A stretch of 35,290 nt of DNA from a virus, in the IMG/VR virus record IMGVR_UViG_3300032173_000020, positions 1 through 35,290 of that record. The stretch is one strand, 5' to 3'. The notes below the pieces were generated by a model, which worked only from the letters and a program-made list of their open reading frames with translations, ran no database searches and had not been told where the DNA came from. Shown here piece by piece: positions 6,854-16,779 of this stretch (positions are counted from its first letter, which is position 1; every line of letters begins with the position of its first letter). Made by a program: the position numbers and the translations under genes.

Positions 6854-9397
6854 CTATCGTATGCAGTTGCTGATCTGCTCAAAAATATCTTTTGTGGCTG
6901 TGGCCCGCTTGTATTCGTCCTTTGCAGTCTTCAGGAATTCAACAGCTGACGTGCTGACCGGAGTGCCCAGGCTGTCGGTCCCGGTCTGTATTGCAAAGTC
7001 TCCCTGGTCAAGCAGCGAATTCTCTACACGACCGACAACAGGATCGGACCATATATCGCCATAATGCCCCACGTCCGCGTTGTTGTAGCTGTCAATAGCA
7101 TCATAGATAAGCTGCCATTGTGCTGTTGCGCGTTTTATGGGCCATTCTCCATTTATAGCTTTTTCGAGCACAGCAGCTGCAGCGCCAGGGGCGCGGCCTT
7201 CCAGCCAGGGGTTGTCTTTTTGATAGGTTGACCATTGTCTGCTACCCTGGGCGATTTCTCCGGTAGCGTTCCCTGATCCGTCCTTGACCTGAACTGTATG
7301 GATTTCAGACGTGCTATTCCTGATACTCGTCAGAGATCCTTCGAGAACAGAAATATCGTCAGGAGTGAACGACCTGCCTGCTGGGTTGTTTGGTTTTACG
7401 GTTGCAGCCGTGGGGTTGTTAGTGCGTGGTGCGGGCTTTACTTTGGCGGGTGCTGTTTGAACGACGCCTGTATTACTGCCTGGCTCAATCGCAGCCGGGC
7501 CAGCATCTTGGCCTTTTCCTCCGGCGGCCGGTTGCTCTCTTTTATTTTCCGGATTAACATCTCTCGGGGTATCGGCATTGATAGCATCTCCTTGTGCTTC
7601 AACTATAGCGGTTTTATCGAAACCTGTCAAGTCCCGGTATTCAATTTTATTATGCGCCAGACCGTCGGGTATGCCAACCCAAAGGTTCCCGATGCTGCCA
7701 CTTTCTACGGTGTTCTGCAGGTACACATTTTTGGGGATATCCCGCAGATCCATGACCGCGATCTTTGCGTCCTTCTTGCTCGGTGCAATATCGTAGAGCG
7801 CATTGGTAATGTCGGTAGTCCACCAGGATGCGGCAACCTCCACGCCGTTCTGCGCCAGGTGTTTGTGGTGCGGGTTCGGGTTCAGAGCGCCTTCTGTTTC
7901 TGAGCGCGTTACATCTACACCATTAACTGCTCGGTACAGTTTTTTCGGATTGTTGTCTAATTCGTTTATGTCGTTCGTTGCAATAGAGATCGGGTCGTTC
8001 TTTGACTGATCAATAGCTTTTAATGCGGCACTTCGTTCGGACCGATAAATAGTTCGCTCGGTCGAATTCAGGTTTACTTGCTCATTTATCAGCGTGTCGA
8101 TCGAATCAAGCGCTGGCACGTTCTTGTCGATCGGCCCTTCCCACTTCTTTGCCAGGGCCTCGCCTTCCGGGGTGTTGTTGCTGATCTCGAAATTTACGTT
8201 CTTTCCCCTGGCCTCGGTCTGCACCTGATCGAGCAGCGCGGACGCCACACCCTTGCGACGAAACTCCGTCGCCACCTCAATATTATTGACGTACAGACCA
8301 CCGACTTTTTGCGTGTACTCCACCAGGCCGATCTGCTCTCCGGTGTAGCGATCGAACGCTTTGAAATATCCCCGGTACTCTCCGCCTATCGGGCCGCCTC
8401 CTGACTTGTACTTGACCTCGTTCACGTTGAATTCGGGAATTGAAATTTCTTGTTTTATTGCTTTCTTGATCAGCTTGTTCGCTTCGTCCTCTTCCTGCCG
8501 GATCGGCGTCTTTTCGGTCTTAATATTGACCTCGTCCGGCAGGACCCCGGACAGATCCACGGGCTTGCCCTGGGCAATATCCGCCAGGGCCTTCTGCATG
8601 GCCTTGTAGCCCAGGTCGGCTGTCTTCGGGTCCGTGGTGTCGAACGGGGTATCCTTGAACATTTTTTGCCAATTCCCCACGGTGTCGATGCTGTCCTTGG
8701 TTTTGGTCAGCATTTTCGTGCGTGCAGCGTGGTACTTGTCCAGGGTACCGAACGTGATACCGAGCACGCCGTCGATGGTTCTGGCTGCCGGGTCGAGCGG
8801 GTCATACTGTTCGGCGATCTTCTCGTTCCCCGTGGCCTGCAGCAGGGTTTTTTCCGCCTGGGTGCTGGCCGCTCCGATCACGGGGTTGAGCGCTGCCAGG
8901 GCCATGGTGCCGGTCCAGGTCTTTGCCGCCTGCGGAATACCCGCCATGGCCGTACCCGTGGCACCTGCCAGCATGGCCGCACCGGTTGCCGCGCCTGACC
9001 CGACCCCCTGGTCGATCAGGTTTGACCCGGTGGTGATCGCGTTGGTTCCTGCCAGGATCGCGACCCCGGCAGGACCCAGCGCCAGCGCCGGAGCGAAACC
9101 GATGATCCCGGAGATGATACGGCCCGCCATGGTTACAGATCCGGGGTCCGGGGTGAGCGCGTCCTGCATGGGTTTGAATACTTCGTCGTACCCTTTGAAT
9201 AGTATATTCTCATAGTCCGGTTTATTGAACGGGTTGTGCAGCAGTTCAACTACCCCGCCCGCGACCAGGACCGACGCGGCCCCAAAATCCACTCCCAGCT
9301 TGAGCGCGGCCATGCCAGAGGCTTTCATGATGCCAGTAGGCGCGACCTGCAGTGTTTCTTTTGGTTCCTGGTATGGCGTCTCGTCGAGTAACAGCAT
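6854..9397 (-). CDS. Internal virion protein with GNAT-like and ART-like domains
   Basis: An 847-aa protein in the ejection-protein block. The N-terminal 200 residues contain several Gly/Ala-rich hydrophobic segments (about 25-50, 90-175) suited to membrane insertion. A GNAT-like acetyltransferase segment follows at about 325-410, with the acetyl-CoA loop signature EFRRKGVASALLDQ. Next comes a segment beginning LYRAVNGVD and containing SWWTTD (about 490-600) that resembles mono-ADP-ribosyltransferase folds; this is weaker. The C-terminal third is polar. Such polyvalent proteins carry effector domains into the host with the DNA. The start is ATG 9397 with GGAG upstream, directly abutting the stop of the preceding gene. 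Confidence 0.6.
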   Translation of the reverse strand: MLLLDETPYQEPKETLQVAPTGIMKASGMAALKLGVDFGAASVLVAGGVVELLHNPFNKPDYENILFKGYDEVFKPMQDALTPDPGSVTMAGRIISGIIGFAPALALGPAGVAILAGTNAITTGSNLIDQGVGSGAATGAAMLAGATGTAMAGIPQAAKTWTGTMALAALNPVIGAASTQAEKTLLQATGNEKIAEQYDPLDPAARTIDGVLGITFGTLDKYHAARTKMLTKTKDSIDTVGNWQKMFKDTPFDTTDPKTADLGYKAMQKALADIAQGKPVDLSGVLPDEVNIKTEKTPIRQEEDEANKLIKKAIKQEISIPEFNVNEVKYKSGGGPIGGEYRGYFKAFDRYTGEQIGLVEYTQKVGGLYVNNIEVATEFRRKGVASALLDQVQTEARGKNVNFEISNNTPEGEALAKKWEGPIDKNVPALDSIDTLINEQVNLNSTERTIYRSERSAALKAIDQSKNDPISIATNDINELDNNPKKLYRAVNGVDVTRSETEGALNPNPHHKHLAQNGVEVAASWWTTDITNALYDIAPSKKDAKIAVMDLRDIPKNVYLQNTVESGSIGNLWVGIPDGLAHNKIEYRDLTGFDKTAIVEAQGDAINADTPRDVNPENKREQPAAGGKGQDAGPAAIEPGSNTGVVQTAPAKVKPAPRTNNPTAATVKPNNPAGRSFTPDDISVLEGSLTSIRNSTSEIHTVQVKDGSGNATGEIAQGSRQWSTYQKDNPWLEGRAPGAAAAVLEKAINGEWPIKRATAQWQLIYDAIDSYNNADVGHYGDIWSDPVVGRVENSLLDQGDFAIQTGTDSLGTPVSTSAVEFLKTAKDEYKRATATKDIFEQISNCIR

Positions 9398-11494
9398 TTA
9401 ATTGATCTCCGTGCCCGTGAAGGTCAAGCCCTTCGGCTTGATCAGCGGACTTGTCACGTCAATAATGAACGGCTCGCCTGCTGTCGTGATCGCCTCTCTG
9501 CCTTCGTACAGCACGGCATACCTGCCAAGAGAAACTGCCCGGAGCTTGGCGTCGTCCTTGATAAAGTCTGCAGCCTTGTCATTCTTCATTCCTGAAATCC
9601 CGCCCCAGGCCTGGACCGTCTCGGGCGAGATCCCGTTCAGATAATCCCTGAATTTTCCCTCGTCCATGCCGTCGGGTAGAAGCACGCTCGACCCGTTCCA
9701 CTTTGCCACGGTTCCGACCACACGCTTGAACGCTTCGTTCGCGGACTCCCGGTCAAAATTACCATCGACAATGCTTTTCCGCGCTGCGTTGCTGGCATAG
9801 GCGACCTTGTATGCCTCAAATTGTATGCCCCGGTTCGCGCTGTTCTCTGCCATGGCGTCGCCGATCATGCCGTTGAACCGGTCCCGCAGATCCGCATCTT
9901 TCGGCATGGTGATCGCTTTGGTCTTTATCACTTCCATGCCGTTCGCCAGGGTCTGCGCTGTTGCCAGGTCGCCCTTGGCCACGTTGTAGATGATCGCGGC
10001 CACGGCAGGCGAGGCGTGATCTTTTGCGTTCGCCATCTGTCCGGCCATGAACATGAGGCTGTTTTTTCCGTCGTCTCCCAGGGACTGCTTGATCGTGTCG
10101 ATCGCCCGGATACCGTTCGCGGGGTTTGCTTCCACGGTCCTGGCGATCGCCTCCATGTCAGCGTTCCGCAGTACGGGCACAAAGGTCAGGCCTCTTTCTT
10201 CTTTGACCCGCAGGCCGAGTTTGATGTTCTGCGCGATCTTTGTCTGCAGCGCCTCCGAGTTGTTGGTGTCCTGGTAGGATATGTGCCGGGCTCCGGTCCC
10301 GAACAGCTGGTCCTCGGCCTGCATCTTGAGACGGTACGCGGGGCCGTATTCCTGCTCCACTTTCTGGATCTGCTGCTCGCCCATATAACCGGCTGCTTTG
10401 TCCGGTTCCTTTGCCATGATCTCGGCTGCCTGCTTCTTGAGCGTGAGTGAGAACGTGGGGTCGATCAGGTCGCCGTTCTTGAGCGCGTCGGAATAGATTG
10501 CCATATTCACGCTGAAATTGCTTTTTAAGCCTGATAGTTCTTTATTCCCATGCGCTTCCAGGTCTGCTTCTATCTGGTTCTTTTTCTGTATCACCAGCTT
10601 GATCGCCGCGTTCCTGGTGGTAGAGTTTAGGTTCGTCCATTCCGTTGGCACGTTCTTGTCGTCCACGGCAACCAGGCGGTTGTACATGATCCCCACGGCG
10701 TCGAGCGCCTGCTTGCCTGCCTTGGTGTCCACGGCCTTGAGCGTGCCCATAATATCGTTCTGCATTATGGTCTGCTCTAAATTCTTCCGCCTAATCACAA
10801 ATTCTGCTTGCGTGCGGCCCGTTGACGGCCATGCAGCTCCCACGATCTGATCATAATTATTCAGTACGGTTTTATAATCGCCCCGCGACGCTTCCATGGT
10901 CATACCCTCTTCGATCTGATCCACGTACGCGAGTATTCCGTCCTGGGTGTTTCTTTTGATCACCTCATTTGCCCGGTTTTTAACTGACGCAATGTGTGAC
11001 TGTATCTGCTGCGTGGCCGCCATCTGCAGGTCGGGATTGTTTGTGATCTTCATCGGGACCGCGGACACGTCGTCTTCTACTTTTTGCAGCTCTTTGACCT
11101 TGTCCTCGTTCGACAGGTTGCCATTATTCAGGATATCGAACGTGTCTTTCTCGTACTTTGTGGTCACGGCCCCGAGCGCTACGATCAGCCCGGTCTTTTC
11201 TTTCACCTCATTTAAGTGTTGTATCTCCGCCCGATTGTACGCGGCCAGGCTCTCCACGTTCTTCAGCACACTATCCAGCCCCTGCTGTATCAGCTGCGTG
11301 GGCGCGAGCGTGGGCGCGACGGGCTTGATGCTTGCCAGGTCCGCGACGGGCTGCTGCTTGACATCTATCCGGTTTACTTCGAGCTTTGGCCCGAGCTCTT
11401 GCTGTACGGTCCGGCCTTTGACCGGCGTGGTGACTACGTTCTCATACTTCCCGCTGCCGAGCCCTGAGTCAGACGCCAAAGGTATCCTGGGCAT
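9398..11494 (-). CDS. Internal virion protein, 698 aa
   Basis: A largely helical, Lys/Ala/Asn-rich protein with long predicted coiled-coil stretches (about 60-330). There are no cysteines to speak of and no enzyme motif. The N-terminus is low-complexity (PRIPLASDSGLGSG). The start is ATG 11494, preceded by GGGAGG. It lies between two other large structural genes with start/stop overlaps, so it is translated as part of the same unit. By position and composition it is probably an inner-core or ejection protein like T7 gp15. The family is not recognised with certainty. Confidence 0.55.
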   Translation of the reverse strand: MPRIPLASDSGLGSGKYENVVTTPVKGRTVQQELGPKLEVNRIDVKQQPVADLASIKPVAPTLAPTQLIQQGLDSVLKNVESLAAYNRAEIQHLNEVKEKTGLIVALGAVTTKYEKDTFDILNNGNLSNEDKVKELQKVEDDVSAVPMKITNNPDLQMAATQQIQSHIASVKNRANEVIKRNTQDGILAYVDQIEEGMTMEASRGDYKTVLNNYDQIVGAAWPSTGRTQAEFVIRRKNLEQTIMQNDIMGTLKAVDTKAGKQALDAVGIMYNRLVAVDDKNVPTEWTNLNSTTRNAAIKLVIQKKNQIEADLEAHGNKELSGLKSNFSVNMAIYSDALKNGDLIDPTFSLTLKKQAAEIMAKEPDKAAGYMGEQQIQKVEQEYGPAYRLKMQAEDQLFGTGARHISYQDTNNSEALQTKIAQNIKLGLRVKEERGLTFVPVLRNADMEAIARTVEANPANGIRAIDTIKQSLGDDGKNSLMFMAGQMANAKDHASPAVAAIIYNVAKGDLATAQTLANGMEVIKTKAITMPKDADLRDRFNGMIGDAMAENSANRGIQFEAYKVAYASNAARKSIVDGNFDRESANEAFKRVVGTVAKWNGSSVLLPDGMDEGKFRDYLNGISPETVQAWGGISGMKNDKAADFIKDDAKLRAVSLGRYAVLYEGREAITTAGEPFIIDVTSPLIKPKGLTFTGTEIN

Positions 11495-12690
11495 TATATA
11501 AGCCTCCCTGCTTTTTTCTTATCATTGGACAACAACGACGGCGACGTGTACACGTTCGACGTGAGGTCCACGCTCGAGGCTGCGGCCAGCAGGTTCTTGC
11601 CGGTGCCGTCCGCTGCTTCGGCCAAGGTCGTGGGTGTGGCCTGCGGGGTCATGCTCGAGGCCTTGCTGGTGGTCTGCGGCGTGCCGTAGATGCTGTAGGG
11701 ATTGTCCGGGTTGATCCGGTCGAGCAGCATCTGGTTCCAGGTCTGTTTGTTCGCAGAATTGTGCGTCAGGGTGTCCAGGGTCTTGTTGTACGACGCCAGG
11801 TCCCAGGTGCCTAGCACCGTGTCGATCGCGGTCACGGAATTCTTGACTGTGGTGTCAGCGGTAGGGTCCAGCGTGGTGATCCCGCCGTCGTCGTTTGTGG
11901 TCATATACGTGTCCACGTTCGACAGGCGCTTATCCGTGGCCGTGTTTAATGAGCTGGTGGAAAGGCCTATCCAATCATTCGAGCTTTTACCGATCGCGCC
12001 GGTGAGAGTTTTTGCGGCGTCGTTTGCCGAAGCTGATTTGCCGGTCAGTAGATTGGTATAGCCTTCCTGATACCCTGATATGGATTCCTTTTTCATGGCA
12101 GCTTCGGACGTTGCCGTACCTGCCAGCGCTCCGGCTGTCCCGCTGGTCGTGTCGAATATATACCCGGCCTGGCCAGCCTTGACCGCGTACTTTGACAGCT
12201 GGGATTTTGCGACCTGGTCCACACTCTTGGCCGCGTCCGCTGCCTGCTGTTTGTTTATGGTCAGCAGGTTTCCGATTTCAGATTGTATGTTCTGGTTCAG
12301 CGTGTTCTCTGTATCTATTGCGCCCAGGGCCGTCTTGTTCACGCTGACATTCACGTCGGACTGCTGCAGCGTGCTTTCCCGATTGCCGATCTTCGCGTCT
12401 ATGCTGGGTAAATAGTTTTTATTCTTCCCGATCTCCTTTGCTTTTGCGGTGAGGGCGGTCTGCTTTGCCTGGTACGCTTCGAGCGCTGCAGTATAACCAG
12501 CAACATCGGACTTTCTGTCCTGTCCTGTGCTGTTCCATTCGTCTACATAATCGGAATATTTCGGAGCGGTGCCCAAATCAGCGTTCAGCTTGTCCCACTC
12601 AGCCTGCAGCGCGTCGATCTTGTTCTGGTAGGTGTTGTAACTGTTATACAGGTCTATGAGCGTCTGATCGGTCCCGGTGTACTTTTTCAT
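11494..12690 (-). CDS. Putative virion structural protein, 398 aa
   Basis: A Thr/Ser/Ala/Asp-rich, helix-prone protein with an N-terminal coiled coil (about 5-110: YNTYQNKIDALQAEWDKL and following). The C-terminus is low complexity and ends KKKAGRLI. It has no recognisable enzymatic motif. It sits between the gp14-like and 698-aa internal virion genes. Its stop overlaps the next start, so it is probably another component of the ejection apparatus. The function is inferred only from position. Confidence 0.5.
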   Translation of the reverse strand: MKKYTGTDQTLIDLYNSYNTYQNKIDALQAEWDKLNADLGTAPKYSDYVDEWNSTGQDRKSDVAGYTAALEAYQAKQTALTAKAKEIGKNKNYLPSIDAKIGNRESTLQQSDVNVSVNKTALGAIDTENTLNQNIQSEIGNLLTINKQQAADAAKSVDQVAKSQLSKYAVKAGQAGYIFDTTSGTAGALAGTATSEAAMKKESISGYQEGYTNLLTGKSASANDAAKTLTGAIGKSSNDWIGLSTSSLNTATDKRLSNVDTYMTTNDDGGITTLDPTADTTVKNSVTAIDTVLGTWDLASYNKTLDTLTHNSANKQTWNQMLLDRINPDNPYSIYGTPQTTSKASSMTPQATPTTLAEAADGTGKNLLAAASSVDLTSNVYTSPSLLSNDKKKAGRLI

Positions 12691-12702
12691 TCGGTCCCCT
12701 GT

Positions 12703-13602
12703 TTATAATTTCGGATTATAGTTCATATTTACTTTTGGGGTCGTTGTCTTGCTCGAATAATCCGTCTGCGTTTTAAACGCGCCCAAAAGGCTTGAGCTGG
12801 TATTTAACAAGCTGTTCCACATGCTTGCGTTGCTCGTTGATTTCAGCTGATCGAGCGTAGTGTAGTATTTATCAGCGCTGGCCAGGGTCATAAGGTTGTT
12901 CAGGTTTGCGGTGCTGATCGCCGTGTCCGCTCCGATCTTCGCGTTTGCGACCAGGGTATCGGCTGCGTTCTTGACATTCTCGGTGTTGGTCTTGATCTGG
13001 TGCTCTGCCGAGGCCAGTATGTTCTTTGACGATACCGCCCCCTGTTCCAGGGCATTGGCTGCCGTGGCTGCCAGCAGGTTCTTTTGTGCGCCGACAGCGG
13101 TCTCGACCGCTGCCACGTCTTTGCTTGCCTTGGTCTTGGTGTCCATGAGCAGGGCCCCAGGGGTCCCGGTCTCGTCCGCGAGAGATACCCCGGCCCCGGC
13201 AAGTGAGGCGATCTGCCGGGCCATGGTCGTGCGTTCGGCTTCCTTGACCCGTGCGGTCTCCGCGTCCGCTGCCTGCTGATCGACCAGGGACTGTTCGCCT
13301 GCGCGTTCCGCTATGTTCTGCGCCAGGACCTTCTCGTTTGCCGCTGCTTCCTGCGCCAGGGCTGCCAGGCGCACGTTCTGCGCGTCCTGGGCGGATATGG
13401 CGACCAGGCGTTCGCGCTCTGCTTCCGCGTTCAGCTCGTCGGCGTACTTCTTGGCTGACGCGGTGCTGGCTGCCGTGGTCGCTGCTGCGTCGTCGGCTGC
13501 CTTGCCTGCGGCGTCGTTCGTGCTTTTGCGCGTCTTTTCGTTCGCGTTTATGTTGTATGCCGCGCTTGCTGCCGCGAGTGCAACCGCTGCCCATTCCGCC
13601 AT
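12703..13602 (-). CDS. Internal virion protein, T7 gp14-like
   Basis: A 299-aa Ala-rich protein. The N-terminal hydrophobic helix (AVALAAASAAYNI) is followed by a long alanine/glutamate coiled coil (about 25-130). A central Gly/Ala segment contains MARQIASLAGAGVSL. This architecture matches the small internal core protein of podoviruses (gp14 type), commonly located just downstream of the tail tube genes as here. An AGGAGGG lies before ATG 13602. Confidence 0.65.
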   Translation of the reverse strand: MAEWAAVALAAASAAYNINANEKTRKSTNDAAGKAADDAAATTAASTASAKKYADELNAEAERERLVAISAQDAQNVRLAALAQEAAANEKVLAQNIAERAGEQSLVDQQAADAETARVKEAERTTMARQIASLAGAGVSLADETGTPGALLMDTKTKASKDVAAVETAVGAQKNLLAATAANALEQGAVSSKNILASAEHQIKTNTENVKNAADTLVANAKIGADTAISTANLNNLMTLASADKYYTTLDQLKSTSNASMWNSLLNTSSSLLGAFKTQTDYSSKTTTPKVNMNYNPKL

Positions 13603-13603
13603 G

Positions 13604-14071
13604 TTATACCCTCCTGTTTAGGAGCTTTTCAAAGTTTCTCTCTGTTTCCGTAAATCCCATACGGGTTAGTAGTGGGCTGAAATCGTGCTGCGTGTTTACG
13701 TGGATCATCATTCTATGGACTCCGAGCTTTTTCAGTTCCTGTTCAGCGAACGCGATCATTTTCATGCCTGCGCGGCCTTTTCGGTATTCGCTCTTGATGA
13801 ATAAAACATCATTCATGGCAACGATGCAATCCTGATAATGCAGGTGCGGCATGATGAACGAGATATAGTACCCGATCAGGTCTCCGTCGTTCCTGGCTGT
13901 TACGACATGGACCACGCCAGCCTGGTCAAGCAATTTATACTGGTTATAATCGGGATTAAGCGGAAACTGATCTTTGTACAGCGCGATCTCTTGCCAATGC
14001 GCTTCGAGCAGTGGCTTGATCTCGTCGAGGATATCCGTCACCCGCTCCACCTGATAGACAATATCAGTCAT
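13604..14071 (-). CDS. GNAT-family N-acetyltransferase
   Basis: A 155-aa protein with the GNAT fold. A beta-strand pair leads to the acetyl-CoA loop EYRKGRAGMKMIAFAEQEL (about 95-113, R-x-x-G-x-A/G variant). The C-terminal beta6-beta7 region contains LLTRMGF. Stand-alone GNAT genes between the tail-nozzle gene and the internal virion genes are common in podoviruses. The substrate is unknown, possibly a virion or host protein. Its start overlaps the stop of the tail gene by 8 bp. Confidence 0.8.
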   Translation of the reverse strand: MTDIVYQVERVTDILDEIKPLLEAHWQEIALYKDQFPLNPDYNQYKLLDQAGVVHVVTARNDGDLIGYYISFIMPHLHYQDCIVAMNDVLFIKSEYRKGRAGMKMIAFAEQELKKLGVHRMMIHVNTQHDFSPLLTRMGFTETERNFEKLLNRRV

Positions 14072-16775
14072 TGACCGTCACCCGCTTAATGATCGCCAAA
14101 ACCGTGAACGGCATAGGCTGGGTCCGTTTGATCTCTACCTGACCCGCCGAGACTCCCCAGCCTATAGCTGTCACTTTCTTGTCACCTGTGAAGGCCGATG
14201 CTCCGGTGCTGATGGCCTGGCCGTTGATGGTACAGCCAATAGACTCATGCATCCGGACCGTGATCTCGCTGACGCTGACCGAGGTGCGGCCCTGGGTTGT
14301 GCCGTCTCCGACCGGGAGCTCGACCGGTAGGTCGTGGATCTCTGCTTCGAAATGCAGGCCGATCTCTACCGCCTTGGCTGCCGTGGGCAGGACGATCTGG
14401 CCGCTTGTTACGGTCATTGGGGTAAGGTCCACGCCGTCGGCGATCACGTCCACGGTCTTGCCTTCCAGGTGCGATAGGCCGGTCCAGGTGGTCTTGCCTG
14501 TGCCGTCGGTGCCAGTGACGGCGCTGTCCGTGTTCAGAGTGGGGTCGAACAGCTCCATGTAGGTGTAGGCTGTGCCGCCGATGGTCCGCTCGACGGTTGC
14601 ATATATCTGGTCCTTGAGGCCTTCCTGGACCACGCAGAGGCCCTTGTAGAGGCCATCTGTTTCGTACCAGGAGAACGCTACAACCTCTTGTTCCCGGTCG
14701 TAGGCGACACGGGCGATCTTGCCGTCTGCGGTGAGGATATAGACCGTGCTGTTCGGCTCGATGGCGTGGTACATCTCGACGATACCGCTGGTGAGCAGGT
14801 GCTCGCTCATGATACAGACGTTCGGGAATTCGTAGGCGTCAGAGACCAGCTTGTACGACATGCCCCTGACGCGCTTGCCCGAGCGCGTGGAGAATACCAG
14901 CTCTCCGCCGATCGGTAGGGGCCGGATACCGTCTCTTGATCCGTACCGCCCCACAGCCTTGATCTGGACATTCGACGGGGTGAGCGGATTCGCTCCGCCG
15001 GACATGGTGATCTCTTTGTCATTGGTGAGCAGGACAACCTGGCTGGTCGTGATCATCTGGTTGATGCTCGACGCGGCTGCCGCGGGTACGAATTCGAACG
15101 GGTCGGAGTCGAGCGCGCCAAGGACGAAGTTGTATATATTGTTAGTTTCCGAGCCCCACACGGTCTGAGGGTGTTTCGACGTGCGGGCCAGGAGCATCCG
15201 CTGTTCAAAGAACGTGAGCGCTGCGGGATAGCCGGTCGAGCCCCACGGCACGCGGCCCGCCGTGATCGTGCCGGTGGCGGGCGTGGCGGGTGATCCGCTG
15301 ACGGTATAGGTGAAGGTCCGGTCGTCCACGACCGTGATCACGAACGTGCCGTTGTAGTCGGTTTGGGTTGCGCCTGTGATCGTGACAATGGTTCCCGATT
15401 TCCATCCGTGGTATTCTATTGTTCCAGCTGTGACAACTTGGCCAGACCTGGTAAGACCTTCATAACCGAAGTTACCATCTGACGTTATAATATAGGCGTC
15501 TGAACCATCGTGGATACCAACAGCAATAAGCTGACTTCCTGACCAGCAAATTGAATTTAAACCTTTATTTTTTGGGTCTGAACGTTCAGTCCATGAAATA
15601 CCATTTGGTGATGTAATGATGACTTTATTTGAACCTAAAGAATTATTCCCAACACCAATAAATTGAGTTCCTGTCCAGCATATTGAATTTATCTGTGCAT
15701 TTCTCGGGTTTGCTTGTTCAGTCCAGGTTATGCCATCGGCTGACGTGATAATATAAGTATCAGGAACGCCAAACACCTCAACTCCCATAGCTACGAGTAG
15801 CGAGCCTGACCAGCAAACAGAATAAAGAAACGCTCTCTTCGGATTTGCCTGTTCAGTCCAGGTGACCCCATTTGTCGATGTTAGAATATATGCGTCCGTA
15901 ACGCCATCATCATAACCAACTGCAACTAATTGAGTGCTTGCCCAGCAAATAGATGTTAATGTAATATTCTTCGGATTTGCCCGCTCTGTCCAGGTTGTTC
16001 CATCGGTCGATGTTAAAATATATGCGTCCGTACCGTCCGCAGCACCGACCGCGACAAACATAGTGCCAGACCAGCAAATAGAATTAAGTGCTATGTTTTT
16101 TGCTACAGAAGGCGCCCGCTCTGTCCAGGTTGTTCCATCGGTCGATGTTAAAATATATGCGTCCGTACCGTCCGCAGCACCGACCGCGACAAACATAGTG
16201 CCAGACCAGCAAATAGAACTAAGTGCTATGTTTCTATTATTAATCCTTTCGGTCCAATAAGACTGTGCAATATTTCTTACTGTCTCAAACACAAACGGCA
16301 CGTTCGTGATCGCCCAGGACGTGTCTGTCGTGCGCGTGAGCGTACACGGCGGAAAGTCCGGGTGCACCAGGTACAGCTGATTATTAAACTGCTCGTACTT
16401 GATCAGCGATAGATTTGCGCTGGTGAACGGGCTGGTGAGTTCGTACGGGGTTGACCCTCCGGTGACGATCAGCGCGCCGTCGAGGTAGAACCTGATCTTA
16501 TTGTCGCTGCGGAATTCGACCACGTAGCCCTTGAGGCTGGCCGGGGTTGTATCGGTCCGGAAGATGACAAACGGGATGGTCCGGGTTGTGATGCTTGCCC
16601 CGGCGTTGTAGACAAACTTCTTGCCCGCGCGCACCGTGGCCCCGCCCGTGACCATAATATCAACGTTCTTTGCCGTCTTGAGCCCGGACTGATACCGGGG
16701 AATGCCTACCCTGCCGTATAGCTTCGGGTCGAGCTCTCCGCCGGTGAAGTCCGATTGTATTACCATTGCTTTCAT
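14064..16775 (-). CDS. Tail tubular protein B (nozzle) with inserted six-repeat propeller
   Basis: A 903-aa tail nozzle protein. The N-terminus (FTGGELDPKLYGRVGIPRY...) is the typical start of podovirus gp12-like nozzle proteins. Residues about 173-440 carry six repeats of roughly 44 aa with the pattern WTER/Q..N..L.SICWSG....VAVG....DAYI.TS.DG.T, which would form a beta-propeller. A beta-rich segment (YNGTFVITVVDDRTFTYT) follows, and then the nozzle fold resumes. The repeat region is visibly more AT-rich than the flanks. Two adjacent repeats are almost identical at the DNA level, indicating recent duplication. The insertion probably forms an external receptor- or glycan-binding head. ATG 16775 is used; ATG 16766 is possible. 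Confidence 0.8.
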   Translation of the reverse strand: MKAMVIQSDFTGGELDPKLYGRVGIPRYQSGLKTAKNVDIMVTGGATVRAGKKFVYNAGASITTRTIPFVIFRTDTTPASLKGYVVEFRSDNKIRFYLDGALIVTGGSTPYELTSPFTSANLSLIKYEQFNNQLYLVHPDFPPCTLTRTTDTSWAITNVPFVFETVRNIAQSYWTERINNRNIALSSICWSGTMFVAVGAADGTDAYILTSTDGTTWTERAPSVAKNIALNSICWSGTMFVAVGAADGTDAYILTSTDGTTWTERANPKNITLTSICWASTQLVAVGYDDGVTDAYILTSTNGVTWTEQANPKRAFLYSVCWSGSLLVAMGVEVFGVPDTYIITSADGITWTEQANPRNAQINSICWTGTQFIGVGNNSLGSNKVIITSPNGISWTERSDPKNKGLNSICWSGSQLIAVGIHDGSDAYIITSDGNFGYEGLTRSGQVVTAGTIEYHGWKSGTIVTITGATQTDYNGTFVITVVDDRTFTYTVSGSPATPATGTITAGRVPWGSTGYPAALTFFEQRMLLARTSKHPQTVWGSETNNIYNFVLGALDSDPFEFVPAAAASSINQMITTSQVVLLTNDKEITMSGGANPLTPSNVQIKAVGRYGSRDGIRPLPIGGELVFSTRSGKRVRGMSYKLVSDAYEFPNVCIMSEHLLTSGIVEMYHAIEPNSTVYILTADGKIARVAYDREQEVVAFSWYETDGLYKGLCVVQEGLKDQIYATVERTIGGTAYTYMELFDPTLNTDSAVTGTDGTGKTTWTGLSHLEGKTVDVIADGVDLTPMTVTSGQIVLPTAAKAVEIGLHFEAEIHDLPVELPVGDGTTQGRTSVSVSEITVRMHESIGCTINGQAISTGASAFTGDKKVTAIGWGVSAGQVEIKRTQPMPFTVLAIIKRVTVND
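15470..16262 (-). repeat. Six intragenic propeller repeats in the tail nozzle gene
   Basis: Six units of about 130 bp encode the repeats. The blocks at about 15976-16103 and 16112-16232 are nearly identical over about 110 bp (for instance both contain CCATCGGTCGATGTTAAAAT). The other four have diverged while keeping the amino-acid pattern. High AT content sets this region apart from the GC-rich rest of the gene. Confidence 0.85.
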
Positions 16776-16779
16776 GCGA

